A stretch of 64,000 bases of DNA from Actinomyces sp. ZJ308. GTDB taxonomy: Bacteria; Actinomycetota; Actinomycetes; Actinomycetales; Actinomycetaceae. The notes beneath the pieces were generated by a model. The model made no database searches and had not been told where the DNA came from. It saw only the letters and a list, made by a program, of their open reading frames with translations. Of the stretch, positions 18,449-26,594 are shown piece after piece; position 1 is the first letter of the stretch; every line of letters starts with the position of its first letter. Position numbers and translations under genes: made by a program. The stretch is from the NCBI RefSeq assembly GCF_011752065.1, contig NZ_JAAIJY010000003.1, forward strand, positions 124,001 to 188,000. The letters run 5' to 3'.

Positions 18449-18499
18449 CGGCGGCGAGAGTCCTGCGGTCCGTTACGGACTGATGTACCCTCGCCGCCG
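18449..18499. terminator. Inverted repeat after SPFH gene, overlapping the ABC exporter promoter
   Basis: Outer 10-bp arms CGGCGGCGAG (18449-18458) and CTCGCCGCCG (18490-18499) plus an inner 5-bp pair AGTCC (18459-18463) / GGACT (18477-18481). The right arm covers the -10 TACCCT and reaches the GTG of the next gene, so it may be a terminator, an operator, or both. Confidence 0.5.
18486..18491 (+). promoter_or_regulatory. -10 box of the ABC exporter operon
   Basis: TACCCT, 7 bases before GTG 18499; leaderless arrangement, embedded in the inverted repeat 18449-18499. Confidence 0.5.
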
Positions 18500-20319
18500 T
18501 GCTACGTCTCACGCTGCGTCGTTATCTGCGGCCCTATGTCTGGCTGATAACCGCCGTCCTGCTCCTGAAGACTCTCGAGACGGCTGCGACCCTGTGGCTG
18601 CCCACCCTCAACGCCGACATCATCAACAGAGGCGTCGTCAGTGGGAACACGGAGGTCATCTGGCGTCTCGGGGCTCTGATGCTCGCCGTGACCGCGCTTC
18701 AGGGAGTGGTCGCGGTCGCGGGAACCTACTTCGCGGCCAGATCCGCCATGGGACTGGGACGCCACATGCGCTCGGACATCTTCTCCCACGTCCAGCGCTT
18801 CAACGTCGAGGAGATCTCGCGCTTCGGTGCGCCCTCGCTCATCACCCGGTCCACCAACGACATCCAGCAGGTCCAGTCGGTGGTCTTCATGATGTCGTCC
18901 ATGATGCTCATGGCCCCGATCATGCTCGTGGGCGGAACGATCATGGCGCTGCGCGTGGATGTCCCCCTCTCCGGGCTCCTCATGGTGCTCGTTCCGCTTC
19001 TCGCACTCGTGCTGGGCCTGATCACGAGCCGGCTCCTGCCCCACTTCCGTACGCAGCAGTCCCGCATCGACCGTGTCAACCTCGTCATGCGCGAGCAGAT
19101 CCAGGGCATGCGCGTCATCCGCGCCTTCGTGCGAAGCGCGCAGAGGCGAGACGTCTTCGAGGAGGCCAACAGCCGGCTCACCGCCACCTCCTGGAGCATC
19201 GGACGGCTCATGGCCCTGACGTTCCCAGCCGTCCAGCTCATCATGAATCTCGCCTCGGTCGCGGTGGTCTGGTTCGGAGGCATGAGGATCAACAGCGGCG
19301 ACATGTCGATCGGTGACCTGAGCGCCTACCTCAACTACATCGCCCAGATCCTCATGTCCGTCATGATTGCGGTGATGCTCCTCAGCATCCTGCCTCGGGC
19401 GCAGGTGGCCGCCGGCCGCTTCCAGGAGGTCATGGCGCTTGAGCCCTCCATCGCCGCGCCGGACGAACCGGCTCACCTGCCGCCGGCTCCAGGTGCCATG
19501 CGCGACGACCGTCAGTACGTCTCCAGCACCTCCGCCGATGACGTCCCCGCCAAGGACGGTGGTGGCCCAGGCCGAGGCCGACGGATCCGCCTGGACGACG
19601 TCGCCCTGCGCTATCCCGGCGCCGACAGCTGCGCGCTGCGGGGCATCAGCCTGGACATCGAGCCCGGGACCACGACGGCCTTCATCGGTTCCACCGGATC
19701 GGGCAAGTCCACCCTGGTCAAGCTGCTGTCCCGTCTCCTGGACGTCAGCCACGGCTCCGTGAGCGTCGACGGCGTCGACGTGCGGGACCTGGACCCTCAT
19801 GAGCTGAGGCGGGCCATTGCCACTGTCCCGCAGAAGGCCTACCTCTTCTCCGGCACCGTCCGCTCCGCCCTCCAGCACGGCAAGCCCGACGCCAGCGACG
19901 CTGAGATATGGAAGGCCCTGGAGGCCGCGCAGGCGGCGGGATTCATCCAGTCCCTGGACAAGGGCCTGGACCACGGCGTGGATGCCGGGGGCGTCAACTT
20001 CTCCGGGGGCCAGCGCCAGCGCCTGGCCATTGCCCGGGCACTCCTGCGCCCCGCCGGGGTGTACGTCTTCGACGACTCCTTCTCCGCACTGGACTATGCC
20101 ACTGACGCCCGCCTCCGAGCGGGACTGCCCCGGGCCACGGGAGGGGCCACCATTGTGATCGTCGCCCAGCGCGTGGCATCCATCCGTGAGGCCGACCAGA
20201 TCGTCGTCCTGGACAAGGGGCGCGTGGTCGGAACGGGCACCCACGACGAGCTCATGGACCAGTGCCCCACCTACCAGGAGATCGTCCTGTCACAGATCAG
20301 TGTCGAGGAGGCCGCATGA
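18499..20319 (+). CDS. ABC exporter half-transporter, degenerate ATP site subunit
   Basis: 606 residues: six membrane helices (about 15-310) then an ATPase domain with Walker A GSTGSGKST (about 396-404) and signature NFSGGQRQR. Walker B reads VYVFDDSFSALD, with Asp where the catalytic Glu normally stands, and the switch segment reads VAQRVASI, with Gln for the usual His. These are the marks of the degenerate-site subunit of heterodimeric exporters (as in TM287/288). A Pro/Asp/Gly-rich linker (about residues 315-358) precedes the ATPase. Its stop overlaps the next ATG by four bases (ATGA), so the pair is coupled. Substrate unknown; multidrug or lipid export is typical. Confidence 0.92.
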   Translation: MLRLTLRRYLRPYVWLITAVLLLKTLETAATLWLPTLNADIINRGVVSGNTEVIWRLGALMLAVTALQGVVAVAGTYFAARSAMGLGRHMRSDIFSHVQRFNVEEISRFGAPSLITRSTNDIQQVQSVVFMMSSMMLMAPIMLVGGTIMALRVDVPLSGLLMVLVPLLALVLGLITSRLLPHFRTQQSRIDRVNLVMREQIQGMRVIRAFVRSAQRRDVFEEANSRLTATSWSIGRLMALTFPAVQLIMNLASVAVVWFGGMRINSGDMSIGDLSAYLNYIAQILMSVMIAVMLLSILPRAQVAAGRFQEVMALEPSIAAPDEPAHLPPAPGAMRDDRQYVSSTSADDVPAKDGGGPGRGRRIRLDDVALRYPGADSCALRGISLDIEPGTTTAFIGSTGSGKSTLVKLLSRLLDVSHGSVSVDGVDVRDLDPHELRRAIATVPQKAYLFSGTVRSALQHGKPDASDAEIWKALEAAQAAGFIQSLDKGLDHGVDAGGVNFSGGQRQRLAIARALLRPAGVYVFDDSFSALDYATDARLRAGLPRATGGATIVIVAQRVASIREADQIVVLDKGRVVGTGTHDELMDQCPTYQEIVLSQISVEEAA

Positions 20320-22310
20320 GTCAGGGACCCGGGCCCAACCAGGGAGTCCCGACCACCAGGGCCGAGGACGCAAGAGGCGCCTGGATGCGTCTGATACGGG
20401 AGCTGCGCCCGGAAGGACCACGGATCCTCCTGGTGATCGTCCTGACGACCGTCTCGGTCATCCTCAACGTCCTGGCACCCCGGGTGCTGGGACGCGCAAC
20501 GAACATCATCTACGAGGGCGTCCTGGGAACACTGCTCGCACGCGAGGGGCTGCCGTCTGGAACCGGTGGGGACGAGCTCGTCGACATGCTGCACCAGCGA
20601 GGGATGGACACCTATGCGTCGATGGTGGGCAGCATGGACGTCACAGTCGGATCAGGTCTGGACACCGGACGCCTCGCCGCAGTGCTGGCACAGGTCATCG
20701 CTCTCTACACCGTCGCCGCTCTCCTGCTGTGGATCCAGGGACGCCTACTGACTGGAGTGGTACAGCGTACTGCGCGGCGTCTGCGCTCAGAGGTGGAGGA
20801 CAAGCTCACCCGCGTCCCTCTGTCCTACATCGACCAGGGCTCGCGAGGCGACGTCCTCTCGCGAGTCACCAACGATGTCGACAATGTGTCCCAGACCCTC
20901 CAGCAGACCATTTCCCAGTCCTTCAACTCGCTCATCACCATCATCGGCGTGACTGCCATGATGATCTCGGTCTCCGGTGAGCTGTCTCTTGTGGCACTGG
21001 CGACGATCCCGGTGGCCATCGTCGCGGCCGCTCTCATCTCCCGGCGCTCGCGTCCGCACTTCACCGAGCAGTGGGACGCGACGGGTCAGGTGTCGGGAGT
21101 TGTCGAGGAGGCCTTCACCGGGCACGAGGTCGTGGCCCTGTTCAACTCGGAGAGCACCTTCGAGAAGCTGTTCAACGAGCAGAACGATCGGCTCTACGAG
21201 GGCTCCTACAAGGCGCAGTGGATATCCGGGACCATCCAACCGGTCATGCGGATCATCTCCAACCTGAACTTCGTGGTCATCGCCGTCGTCGGTGGCCTGA
21301 GGATCACCACGGGCGCCATGACGCTCGGGGACGTGCAGGCCTTCATCCAGTACTCCCAGAACTTCAGCCAGCCGATCACCCAGCTGGCCTCCATGGCGAA
21401 CCTGCTCCAATCCGGTGCGGCCAGCGCCGAACGGCTCTTCGATCTCATGGATGCCCCCGAGGAGGCTGACACGGGCACGGCCCACCTTCCCCAGGAGGTG
21501 AAGGGGCGCGTCGTCTTCGACCACGTGCGATTCTCATACACCCCGGACACAGAGCTCATCACCGACCTCAACCTGGTGGTCGAGCCTGGACAGACCGTCG
21601 CCATCGTCGGGCCCACCGGTGCGGGCAAGACGACCCTGGTCAACCTTCTCCTGCGCTTCTATGACCCGCAGTCCGGCTCGATCTCGATCGACGGCGTGGA
21701 CATCAGCGAGCTGACCCGCGAGGAGCTGCGCGAGCAGATCGGCATGGTTCTCCAGGAGACCTGGCTCTTCGAGGGCACCATCGAGGAGAACATCGCTTTC
21801 GGCAGACTCGGCGCCACCCACGACGACGTCCTGGAGGCTGCCGAGGCCGCCAGTGTCGACCACATCATCAACGCCCTGCCCCAGGGATACGACACGATGA
21901 TCGATGACTCCGGCACGGGAGTCTCAGCGGGGGAGAAGCAGCTCCTGACCATCGCCCGGGCCTTCCTGGCCAACCGCCACATCCTCGTGCTGGACGAGGC
22001 GACCAGCTCGGTCGACACCCGCACCGAGCTGCTGGTCCAGCAGGCCATGGTGGAGCTGCGCAGGAACCGCACGAGCTTCGTCATCGCCCACCGCCTGTCC
22101 ACCATCCGTGACGCCGACGTCATCCTGGTCATGGAGGAGGGGGACATCGTGGAGCAGGGCAGCCACGATGAGCTCATCGCCGCCCGCGGCGCCTACTACG
22201 ACCTCTACCAGAGCCAGTTCTCGGGCCCGGCCTCGCCCGGCGCCCCCGCCGTCCAGCCGAACCCACTGCTGGCAGAGGTCGGCCGCGACTCCCGGGGCAG
22301 GCGCTCGTGA
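20316..22310 (+). CDS. ABC exporter half-transporter, catalytic ATP site subunit
   Basis: 664 residues. Six membrane helices with a long extracytoplasmic insertion between the first two (about residues 60-125, rich in Gly, Thr and Asp). The ATPase domain has Walker A GPTGAGKTT, Walker B ILVLDEATSSVD and canonical switch FVIAHRLSTI, but its signature is VSAGEKQ rather than LSGGQ. That variant signature would complete the degenerate site made by the upstream subunit, leaving one canonical site across the dimer. It begins at the ATGA overlap with the upstream gene and ends in a GTGA overlap with the RNA methyltransferase, giving a tightly coupled three-gene operon. Confidence 0.92.
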   Translation: MSQGPGPNQGVPTTRAEDARGAWMRLIRELRPEGPRILLVIVLTTVSVILNVLAPRVLGRATNIIYEGVLGTLLAREGLPSGTGGDELVDMLHQRGMDTYASMVGSMDVTVGSGLDTGRLAAVLAQVIALYTVAALLLWIQGRLLTGVVQRTARRLRSEVEDKLTRVPLSYIDQGSRGDVLSRVTNDVDNVSQTLQQTISQSFNSLITIIGVTAMMISVSGELSLVALATIPVAIVAAALISRRSRPHFTEQWDATGQVSGVVEEAFTGHEVVALFNSESTFEKLFNEQNDRLYEGSYKAQWISGTIQPVMRIISNLNFVVIAVVGGLRITTGAMTLGDVQAFIQYSQNFSQPITQLASMANLLQSGAASAERLFDLMDAPEEADTGTAHLPQEVKGRVVFDHVRFSYTPDTELITDLNLVVEPGQTVAIVGPTGAGKTTLVNLLLRFYDPQSGSISIDGVDISELTREELREQIGMVLQETWLFEGTIEENIAFGRLGATHDDVLEAAEAASVDHIINALPQGYDTMIDDSGTGVSAGEKQLLTIARAFLANRHILVLDEATSSVDTRTELLVQQAMVELRRNRTSFVIAHRLSTIRDADVILVMEEGDIVEQGSHDELIAARGAYYDLYQSQFSGPASPGAPAVQPNPLLAEVGRDSRGRRS

Positions 22311-23194
22311 TCATTCGTCTCGATAACCTTGACGCTCCGCACACGGCCGGTAGTGGCACCGACGAGCACCTGGCGGACTACACCCGGCTGACGGACGTGG
22401 CGCTCCGCCGCCGGCTGGAGACGCGGCGAGGCCTGTACATGGCCGAGTCCAGCAAGGTCATCACGCGGGCCGTGGCCGCCGGGCACGCCCCGCGCTCCTT
22501 CCTCATGGCCCCACGCCATCTGGACGAGATGCGCCCGGTCATCGCCTCCGCGGTCGGCACCGGGGGACGTGACGACGGCGGGGACGTTCCGGTCTTCATC
22601 GCCCCCGAGGAGGTGCTGGAGTCCATCACGGGCTTTCACCTGCACCGCGGGGCACTGGCCGCCATGAACCGGCCGGAGCTCGCGTCCGTCCCCGCTCTGT
22701 TGTCGGCCGCGCGTGGAGGAGCGGGCGCCAGACGGGTCGCGATCCTGGAGGACCTGGTGGACCACACCAATGTGGGCGCCGCCTTCCGCAGCGCCGCAGC
22801 CCTGGGGATCGACGCCGTCCTGGTCACCCCGCGCTGCGCCGACCCGCTCTACCGGCGCAGCGTGCGCGTCTCCATGGGCACCGTCTTCCAGGTCCCCTGG
22901 ACCCGGATCGAGCACTGGCCCGCCATGGACGAGCTCCACGCACAGGGCTTCACGGTGGCGGCTCTGGCTCTGTCCGAGCACTCGGTGGCGCTGGACGAGT
23001 TCGCGAGCTCGTCGACCTGTACGGAGGCGGGCTCTCGGGTGGCAGTCGTCCTGGGCACGGAGGGAGACGGGCTGTCGCACCGGACGATCGCGGCCGCCGA
23101 CGAGGTGGTGCGCATCCCGATGGCCGGGGGAGTGGACTCCCTCAACGTGGCCGCGGCGGCGGCCGTGGCCTTCTGGGCGCTGCGGCTGCCGTGA
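22307..23194 (+). CDS. SpoU/TrmH family RNA 2'-O-methyltransferase
   Basis: 295-residue SPOUT methyltransferase. Motif 1 is DHTNVGAAFRSAAAL with the Asn and Arg used for ribose methylation, motif 2 VVLGTEGDGLS forms the SAM-binding knot, and motif 3 is IPMAGGVDSLNVAAAAAV. An N-terminal substrate-binding domain (about 1-110) precedes the knot. Probably methylates 23S rRNA or tRNA; the exact nucleotide cannot be predicted. GTG start overlaps the stop of the ABC gene (GTGA). It is followed by a strong shared terminator before the convergent PTS gene. Confidence 0.92.
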   Translation: MIIRLDNLDAPHTAGSGTDEHLADYTRLTDVALRRRLETRRGLYMAESSKVITRAVAAGHAPRSFLMAPRHLDEMRPVIASAVGTGGRDDGGDVPVFIAPEEVLESITGFHLHRGALAAMNRPELASVPALLSAARGGAGARRVAILEDLVDHTNVGAAFRSAAALGIDAVLVTPRCADPLYRRSVRVSMGTVFQVPWTRIEHWPAMDELHAQGFTVAALALSEHSVALDEFASSSTCTEAGSRVAVVLGTEGDGLSHRTIAAADEVVRIPMAGGVDSLNVAAAAAVAFWALRLP

Positions 23195-23225
23195 GCCACA
23201 GCCGCCGGTGAACGCCGGAAGCAAC

Positions 23226-23263
23226 GCGTCGGGGCCGGATCCGTACGGATCCGGCCCCGACGC
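23226..23263. terminator. Bidirectional terminator, perfect palindrome
   Basis: A 38-bp perfect palindrome: 17-bp arms 23226-23242 and 23247-23263 around GTAC. It lies between the convergent methyltransferase and PTS genes and should act on both strands; no T-run on either side. Confidence 0.75.
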
Positions 23264-23299
23264 TGTATCAGCGGCCGCTCAGGTCAGCGGTACCGAGGC

Positions 23300-25402
23300 T
23301 CAGGCCTCGGGAGCAATGACCTTGATGAGCGCCTCACCGGGCTCCACCGAGTCGCCACCGACGACCTCGACGGAGGCGAAGGAGGCGGTGTTGGTGATGA
23401 GGACCGGCGTGGTCAGCGGGTAGCCGGCCTGCTCGATGACGGAGCGGTCCACGCGGACGAGCTCCTGGCCCTCGCTGACGCGGTCACCCTGGGAGACCTT
23501 GACGTCGAAGCCCTTGCCCTCCAGGTTGACGGTGTCCAGACCCACGTGGATGAGGATCTCCACGCCGTTGTCCAGGGTGATGCCGAAGGCGTGCCCCGAG
23601 GAGGGGGCGACGACGACGGTGCCGTCGGCCGGAGCGGTGACGATGACGTCGCCCTCGGGCTCCAGGCCCACGCCCTGGCCGACGGCGCCCGAGGAGAACA
23701 CCGGGTCGGGAACCTTGTCCAGGTCCATGGTCGTGGCCTTGAGCGGGGAGGCGATCTCGGTAACCGCGCCGGGAACCAGGGCCGGCTTGGGCGTGGGGGC
23801 CTTGGCGGTCCGGTCGCCCTCCTCGACGGCGTCGGTGGCGGCAGCGGCGTCGGCCTCCTCATCAGCCTCGACCGGCGCGGAGGAGGTCGCGGCGTCGGCG
23901 GCGGCGACAGCCGCCAGGGCCTCGGCCTTCTCCTCCTTGGAGCGGTAGTCGGTCAGGATGATCAGAGACATGGAGGTGGCGAAGGCCGCGGCGATGGCGA
24001 TGACGTACAGAGCCATAGGGGTGAAGACCGGGATGCTCAGCAGTGAGCTGAAGACGAAGGTGGAGGCCTTGATACCGCCACCGATACCGGTGATGAGACC
24101 GCCCACGAGACAGCCGGCCAGCAGACGCGGGTAGATGCGCTTGAACCGCAGGTGGATACCGTAGAGGCTCGGCTCGGAGATGCCACCGAACAGGCCGGCG
24201 GCCAGGGCACCGGAGGCCGTCTGACGCATGACCTTGTCCTTGTCGCGAATGGCCAGGACCAGCACACCGGCGGTGGCGCCGAAGCAGGCGAAGTTCCACG
24301 AGCCCATGGGGCCCTGGATGAAGTCGTAGCCCAGCGAGCTGATGTTGGCCAGCATGATGGCGTTGAGCGGCCAGTGCAGACCCAGCGGCACCAGGAACGG
24401 GTAGAGCAGTGGGATGACGATCGCGAAGACGATCGGTGCGCTCGTGTTGAGCCACGCCAGTCCGGATCCCAGGCCTGTACCGACCCAGATGCCTGCTGGA
24501 CCGATGAGGAAGGCCGTCACCGGCATCATGATGATGAAGGAGAAGAAGGGAACGAAGACCATCTGCACGTTGGCGGGAATGATCCTGGCCAGCCCCTTGT
24601 AGACCAGGGCCAGAATGGCCACCATCATGAGGGGAACGAAGACCTGGCCGCTGTAGTCGTTGAGCTGCATGGGAACGCCCGCGATATGCGCGACGCACAG
24701 GTCCTTGTCCAACGCGGCGTTGTGGGTGCAGGTTGCTCCCATTGCCTTGTTGAGTTCAAGGTATTGAGGCGTCATAAGCGCCGCCATGACCGCAGCGCCG
24801 ACCCAGGGGTCGATGTTGAGCTTCTTGGCGGCGTTGTAGGCCACCATGATGGGCAGGAAGTGGAACACCGACTTGTACATGGCTTCCGCGAAGACCTGAG
24901 CGGCGGGCTTGTCCGCGGCCGTGAGGTTCGGGTCACTGGCATTAATGACGCCAAGCGAATCCAGCACCGCAAGGCCGGCGATGATGAGCGAGGCGCCGAG
25001 CAGCACCGGCAGCAGCGGACGGAAGGAGTCCGAGAGGTACTCGAAGAAGGCGTCCACCAAGGCATTCTTGCCGCGGGCCTTGGCACGGGCGGCGGCCTTG
25101 ACGTCGGCGTCGGACTGCTCCGAGTCCGAGGATGAACCGCCATGGCTCTTCATGGCCGGAAGGCTGTTGATCTCGTCGTACACGCTCTGGACGGCACCAC
25201 CGATGACGATCTGGTAGCGGTCCCCGGACTGGGGGACGGCGCCCATGACGCCCGGGATGGCCTCAACGGCCGCCTTGTCGATGCCGGAGGCGTCCTTGAG
25301 CTCGAAGCGCAGTCGGGTGGCGCAGTGGGTGAAATGGATGATGTTCTCGGCGCCGCCGACGGCGTCGAGGATTGCCTCAGGGGTTGAGGTCGTGGTTGCC
25401 AT
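23300..25402 (-). CDS. PTS transporter EIIBCA, beta-glucoside/glucose superfamily
   Basis: Sugar phosphotransferase permease of 700 residues with three fused domains. EIIB is at about 1-95, with phosphorylated Cys27 in HFTHCATRLRF. EIIC is at about 115-480, a multipass membrane domain with the family segment GISEPSLYGIHLRFKRIYPRL. EIIA is C-terminal (about 555-700), with its active His in ILIHVGLDTVNLEGKGF. An Ala/Glu/Asp-rich linker joins EIIC to EIIA. Domain order B-C-A is that of BglF-type permeases (beta-glucosides, sucrose, trehalose); the sugar cannot be assigned. No hydrolase or regulator is adjacent. ATG 25402 follows a modest GGAAAGG. Confidence 0.93.
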   Translation of the reverse strand: MATTTSTPEAILDAVGGAENIIHFTHCATRLRFELKDASGIDKAAVEAIPGVMGAVPQSGDRYQIVIGGAVQSVYDEINSLPAMKSHGGSSSDSEQSDADVKAAARAKARGKNALVDAFFEYLSDSFRPLLPVLLGASLIIAGLAVLDSLGVINASDPNLTAADKPAAQVFAEAMYKSVFHFLPIMVAYNAAKKLNIDPWVGAAVMAALMTPQYLELNKAMGATCTHNAALDKDLCVAHIAGVPMQLNDYSGQVFVPLMMVAILALVYKGLARIIPANVQMVFVPFFSFIIMMPVTAFLIGPAGIWVGTGLGSGLAWLNTSAPIVFAIVIPLLYPFLVPLGLHWPLNAIMLANISSLGYDFIQGPMGSWNFACFGATAGVLVLAIRDKDKVMRQTASGALAAGLFGGISEPSLYGIHLRFKRIYPRLLAGCLVGGLITGIGGGIKASTFVFSSLLSIPVFTPMALYVIAIAAAFATSMSLIILTDYRSKEEKAEALAAVAAADAATSSAPVEADEEADAAAATDAVEEGDRTAKAPTPKPALVPGAVTEIASPLKATTMDLDKVPDPVFSSGAVGQGVGLEPEGDVIVTAPADGTVVVAPSSGHAFGITLDNGVEILIHVGLDTVNLEGKGFDVKVSQGDRVSEGQELVRVDRSVIEQAGYPLTTPVLITNTASFASVEVVGGDSVEPGEALIKVIAPEA

Positions 25403-25844
25403 TCGGGCCCTTTCCTACTGAGCGAGGTGGACGACGACGGTGGATGCACGCCGGTGCGCTCCGGGTCCTCGGTGGGCTCGCTCTCGGTGGTGGGGGATCT
25501 GTCACCTCCTGCGCCGCACGGACGCAGCGGAGGTGCTTGGGGAAGAGGCTACTGCCTCACGGCCCGGAACTGAAAGGGAACAGTCCGTCCGGCTGGTGCA
25601 GATGTCTGGCGGAGTGCCGGCTCCGGGCGGACCCGGTCGGTCGAGATCAGGAGTGCGTCGCATTGGCGGCCAACGTCTTCCGAGACAATCCACGCCCGTG
25701 AACTCGCAATGCTCAGGGATCCACAGACCCGTGTTCGTGCAGATGACGCCCCTTTTGCGCACAGGCACCCGGGCCGGCGTGTGCGTCGACGCAGCGGTTT
25801 TCACACGCTGGGAGCCCGACCCGCCTCAAGCGAAGGAGCTCGAC
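25403..25844. other. 442-bp intergenic region between PTS and hypothetical gene
   Basis: Divergent promoter region. It holds a hairpin at 25503-25535 (CACCTCC / GGAGGTG arms, then TGCG / CGCA, 9-base loop, 2-base bulge), which lies in the likely PTS leader on the minus strand, and AAGGAG (25833-25838) for the plus-strand gene. I found no regulator-type palindrome, antiterminator consensus or small gene that I could support. Confidence 0.5.
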
Positions 25845-26546
25845 ATGAGCGCGCAGACATCCGTGACAGCATCCCTGCCGTCCCCGTCATCCTCTTCATC
25901 CCTGTCGCCACTGACCGCGCAGACCACTGCGGTCCGCCCGTCCACAATGACCCTGCCGCCCTCCTCACCTGCGACGGGCGTGACCGACTCGGAGCGCCTT
26001 TACGGCCCTCCGGGATGGACGGTGCGCATCGGCCTGTGGCACCTGCTCCAGCCCTGGCTCGACACCCCGCGCCTCCTGCCGCACGAGCGCCTGCTGACGG
26101 ACGAGGCGGCGTTGCTCACGGACGCCGTCGGCGCCCCGGTCAACGACTACGTACCGTTCCGCGGGATGGACGCCGCCACGGCCGCTGACCTGCTCCTACG
26201 CCTGCCGACCTCGGCACTGGCCGACCGCCAGAACCTCTCCCCGAGCCTGAGGGCGATGCTGACGGCCTGCGCCCGGGCCGACGGACGGGTGCGCCTTTCC
26301 GGATACGGGATCGGCCCCCAGCGCGAGGACGAGCGCCTGTGCGTCGAGGCCCTGTGGGTGGCGGACCCCGATCTGCAGGGCTATGAGGTGTTCGCCGAGC
26401 ACAGCCGGGCCTGCCAGTGCTCCGCGCTGTGGGAACGGGTCAGGCAGCGCTATGAGCTCGACGCCCGGTGCATCCCGGACGACATCGTGCGCACCCGCCC
26501 CGAGTGGGCGGGCGGCGGGGTCGGCTGGTGGATGTGGTGGGACTGA
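25845..26546 (+). CDS. Hypothetical protein, 233 aa, Trp-rich C-terminus
   Basis: Unrecognised. Start at ATG 25845 with AAGGAG 7 bases upstream; the frame is open to 25440 but that part has no coding character. Residues 1-55 are a Ser/Thr/Pro-rich low-complexity stretch. The rest (about 60-233) looks globular, with conserved-looking segments GLWHLLQPWLDTPRLLP, NDYVPFRGMDAATAADLLLRLP and RVRLSGYGIGPQREDERLCVEALWV. The protein ends in GGGVGWWMWWD, an unusual run of four Trp. No signal peptide or membrane helix. The next gene (ABC-F) has its own promoter 48 bp downstream. Confidence 0.75.
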   Translation: MSAQTSVTASLPSPSSSSSLSPLTAQTTAVRPSTMTLPPSSPATGVTDSERLYGPPGWTVRIGLWHLLQPWLDTPRLLPHERLLTDEAALLTDAVGAPVNDYVPFRGMDAATAADLLLRLPTSALADRQNLSPSLRAMLTACARADGRVRLSGYGIGPQREDERLCVEALWVADPDLQGYEVFAEHSRACQCSALWERVRQRYELDARCIPDDIVRTRPEWAGGGVGWWMWWD

Positions 26547-26581
26547 TAGGTCCGTTGCGGCGGCCAGGAGCGACGGACCCG

Positions 26582-26587
26582 TACCAT
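26582..26587 (+). promoter_or_regulatory. -10 box of the ABC-F gene
   Basis: TACCAT, 7 bases before GTG 26595. This places the transcript start on the GTG and argues against the in-frame ATG at 26586, which lies inside the -10 box. Confidence 0.55.
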
Positions 26588-26594
26588 GGCGCGC

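Noticed and set aside
25503-25535. Hairpin considered as an RAT/antiterminator site for the PTS gene
   Set aside because: No BglG-type regulator gene nearby, no matching RAT consensus and no overlapping terminator, so it is noted only as a leader hairpin.
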